A stretch of 13,917 bases of DNA. Origin: Aequorivita sp. GTDB lineage: Bacteria > Bacteroidota > Bacteroidia > Flavobacteriales > Flavobacteriaceae. The notes under the pieces were generated by a model. It was not told the origin of the DNA and searched no databases. It saw nothing but the letters and a program-made list of their open reading frames with translations. Where the stretch lies: NCBI GenBank assembly GCA_020435865.1, contig JAGQYZ010000057.1:645-14561 (forward strand), given 5' to 3'. Numbering within the stretch: the stretch's first letter is position 1; the number at the start of each line of letters is the position of its first letter. Of the stretch, positions 13,508 to 13,917 are shown one piece after another. The translations under genes were made by a program, and so were the position numbers.

Positions 13508-13917
13508 TTAATTGATAAAAATCAATCGAATGTAATCTAACACTGCTTTGTTCTCTTCTACATTCATGTTGTAGTTCCAATCTTCAAATTTCAGATTAAG
13601 TGTATTTGTTGATTTTGTTAAATTTATAGTAAAAGAATTCGAATATCCCCAATCCGACCATTCATCTTGACCGCGTTGTGGAAAAATTACTGCTCCTTTA
13701 TAATTATTATTGATATAAAGACTCCGAATAGCGCATTTGTTATCAGTATTCCAAGGGCCACTGCCATTAGAATATCGGAAGTCAATCAAATATTTACCTG
13801 GCTTTATCCCTTTTAGAGGAATCTCAATACCTCTATTAATATTCGAATTAACCTCTACAAAACCTTTTCCTGAGTAGTTAACATAATTTTCTTTTGATTT
13901 TGGTAGATGCTCTTCAA
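13508..13917 (-). CDS. Carbohydrate-binding-like C-terminal module, 5' end missing
   Basis: The frame is open to the window edge; a TTG at 13789 is internal, not a real start. The visible 136 residues read as one beta-sandwich module: YSGKGFVEVN, IPLKGIKPGKYLIDFRYSNG, then WNTDNKCAIRSLYIN, FPQRGQDEWSDWGYSN and a final LDYIRLIF. Alternating strands, the GKY-x-x-x-FRY-x-N-G pattern and the closing Asp-Tyr-Ile-Arg-Leu are typical of CBM6/CBM35-like domains at the C termini of secreted glycoside hydrolases and related proteins of Bacteroidota. The catalytic part lies outside the window, so the substrate cannot be named. It probably belongs to the resident chromosome rather than the mobile element. 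Confidence 0.75.
   Translation of the reverse strand, partial: EEHLPKSKENYVNYSGKGFVEVNSNINRGIEIPLKGIKPGKYLIDFRYSNGSGPWNTDNKCAIRSLYINNNYKGAVIFPQRGQDEWSDWGYSNSFTINLTKSTNTLNLKFEDWNYNMNVEENKAVLDYIRLIFIN

Overview
This is an accessory region of a low-GC member of the Bacteroidota. The grounds are an RteC-family regulator, a DUF5675 protein, a Bacteroidota-type -7 element (TATATTTG), starts without Shine-Dalgarno sequences, and many copies of short palindromic repeats known from this phylum. I see no tRNA, rRNA, CRISPR array, integrase or transposase.

Layout, left to right. (1) 1-1496, + strand: the 3' end of a hypothetical protein, a DUF5675 protein and two tiny membrane proteins, ending at a hairpin terminator; it looks like a small phage-like lysis cassette. 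(2) About 1588-4348: a block bounded by a 13-bp inverted repeat. It holds a long-armed stem-loop, five 24-bp tandem repeats, a Fic enzyme with an AbiEi-like N-terminal half, and about 680 bp of GC-rich non-coding sequence packed with hairpins. (3) 4443-9932, - strand: a tight operon of four overlapping genes. In transcription order these are a protein with two GHKL ATPase modules (MORC/MutL-like at the N terminus, histidine kinase at the C terminus), a stand-alone receiver protein, an HNH endonuclease and an Eco57I/TaqI-like N6-adenine DNA methyltransferase. (4) 10035-11798, - strand: a mobile-element module of a DnaC/IstB-like ATPase, a replication-type winged-helix protein and an excisionase-like HTH protein, littered with palindromic repeats, one of which lies in frame inside the ATPase. 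(5) 12406-13272: an RteC-family protein. (6) 13317-13917: a small orphan reading frame and the 3' end of a gene for a carbohydrate-binding-like module, probably resident chromosome.

How it fits together (inference): regions 4 and 5 are the maintenance and control genes of an integrated element, and regions 2 and 3 are its cargo. The four-gene operon is the main candidate for an undescribed system. It reads as a restriction-modification pair (HNH plus methyltransferase) placed under a phosphorelay (kinase plus receiver) whose kinase also carries a paraMORC-type ATPase. The receiver has all phosphorylation residues but no DNA-binding domain, so control may act through protein contacts rather than transcription.
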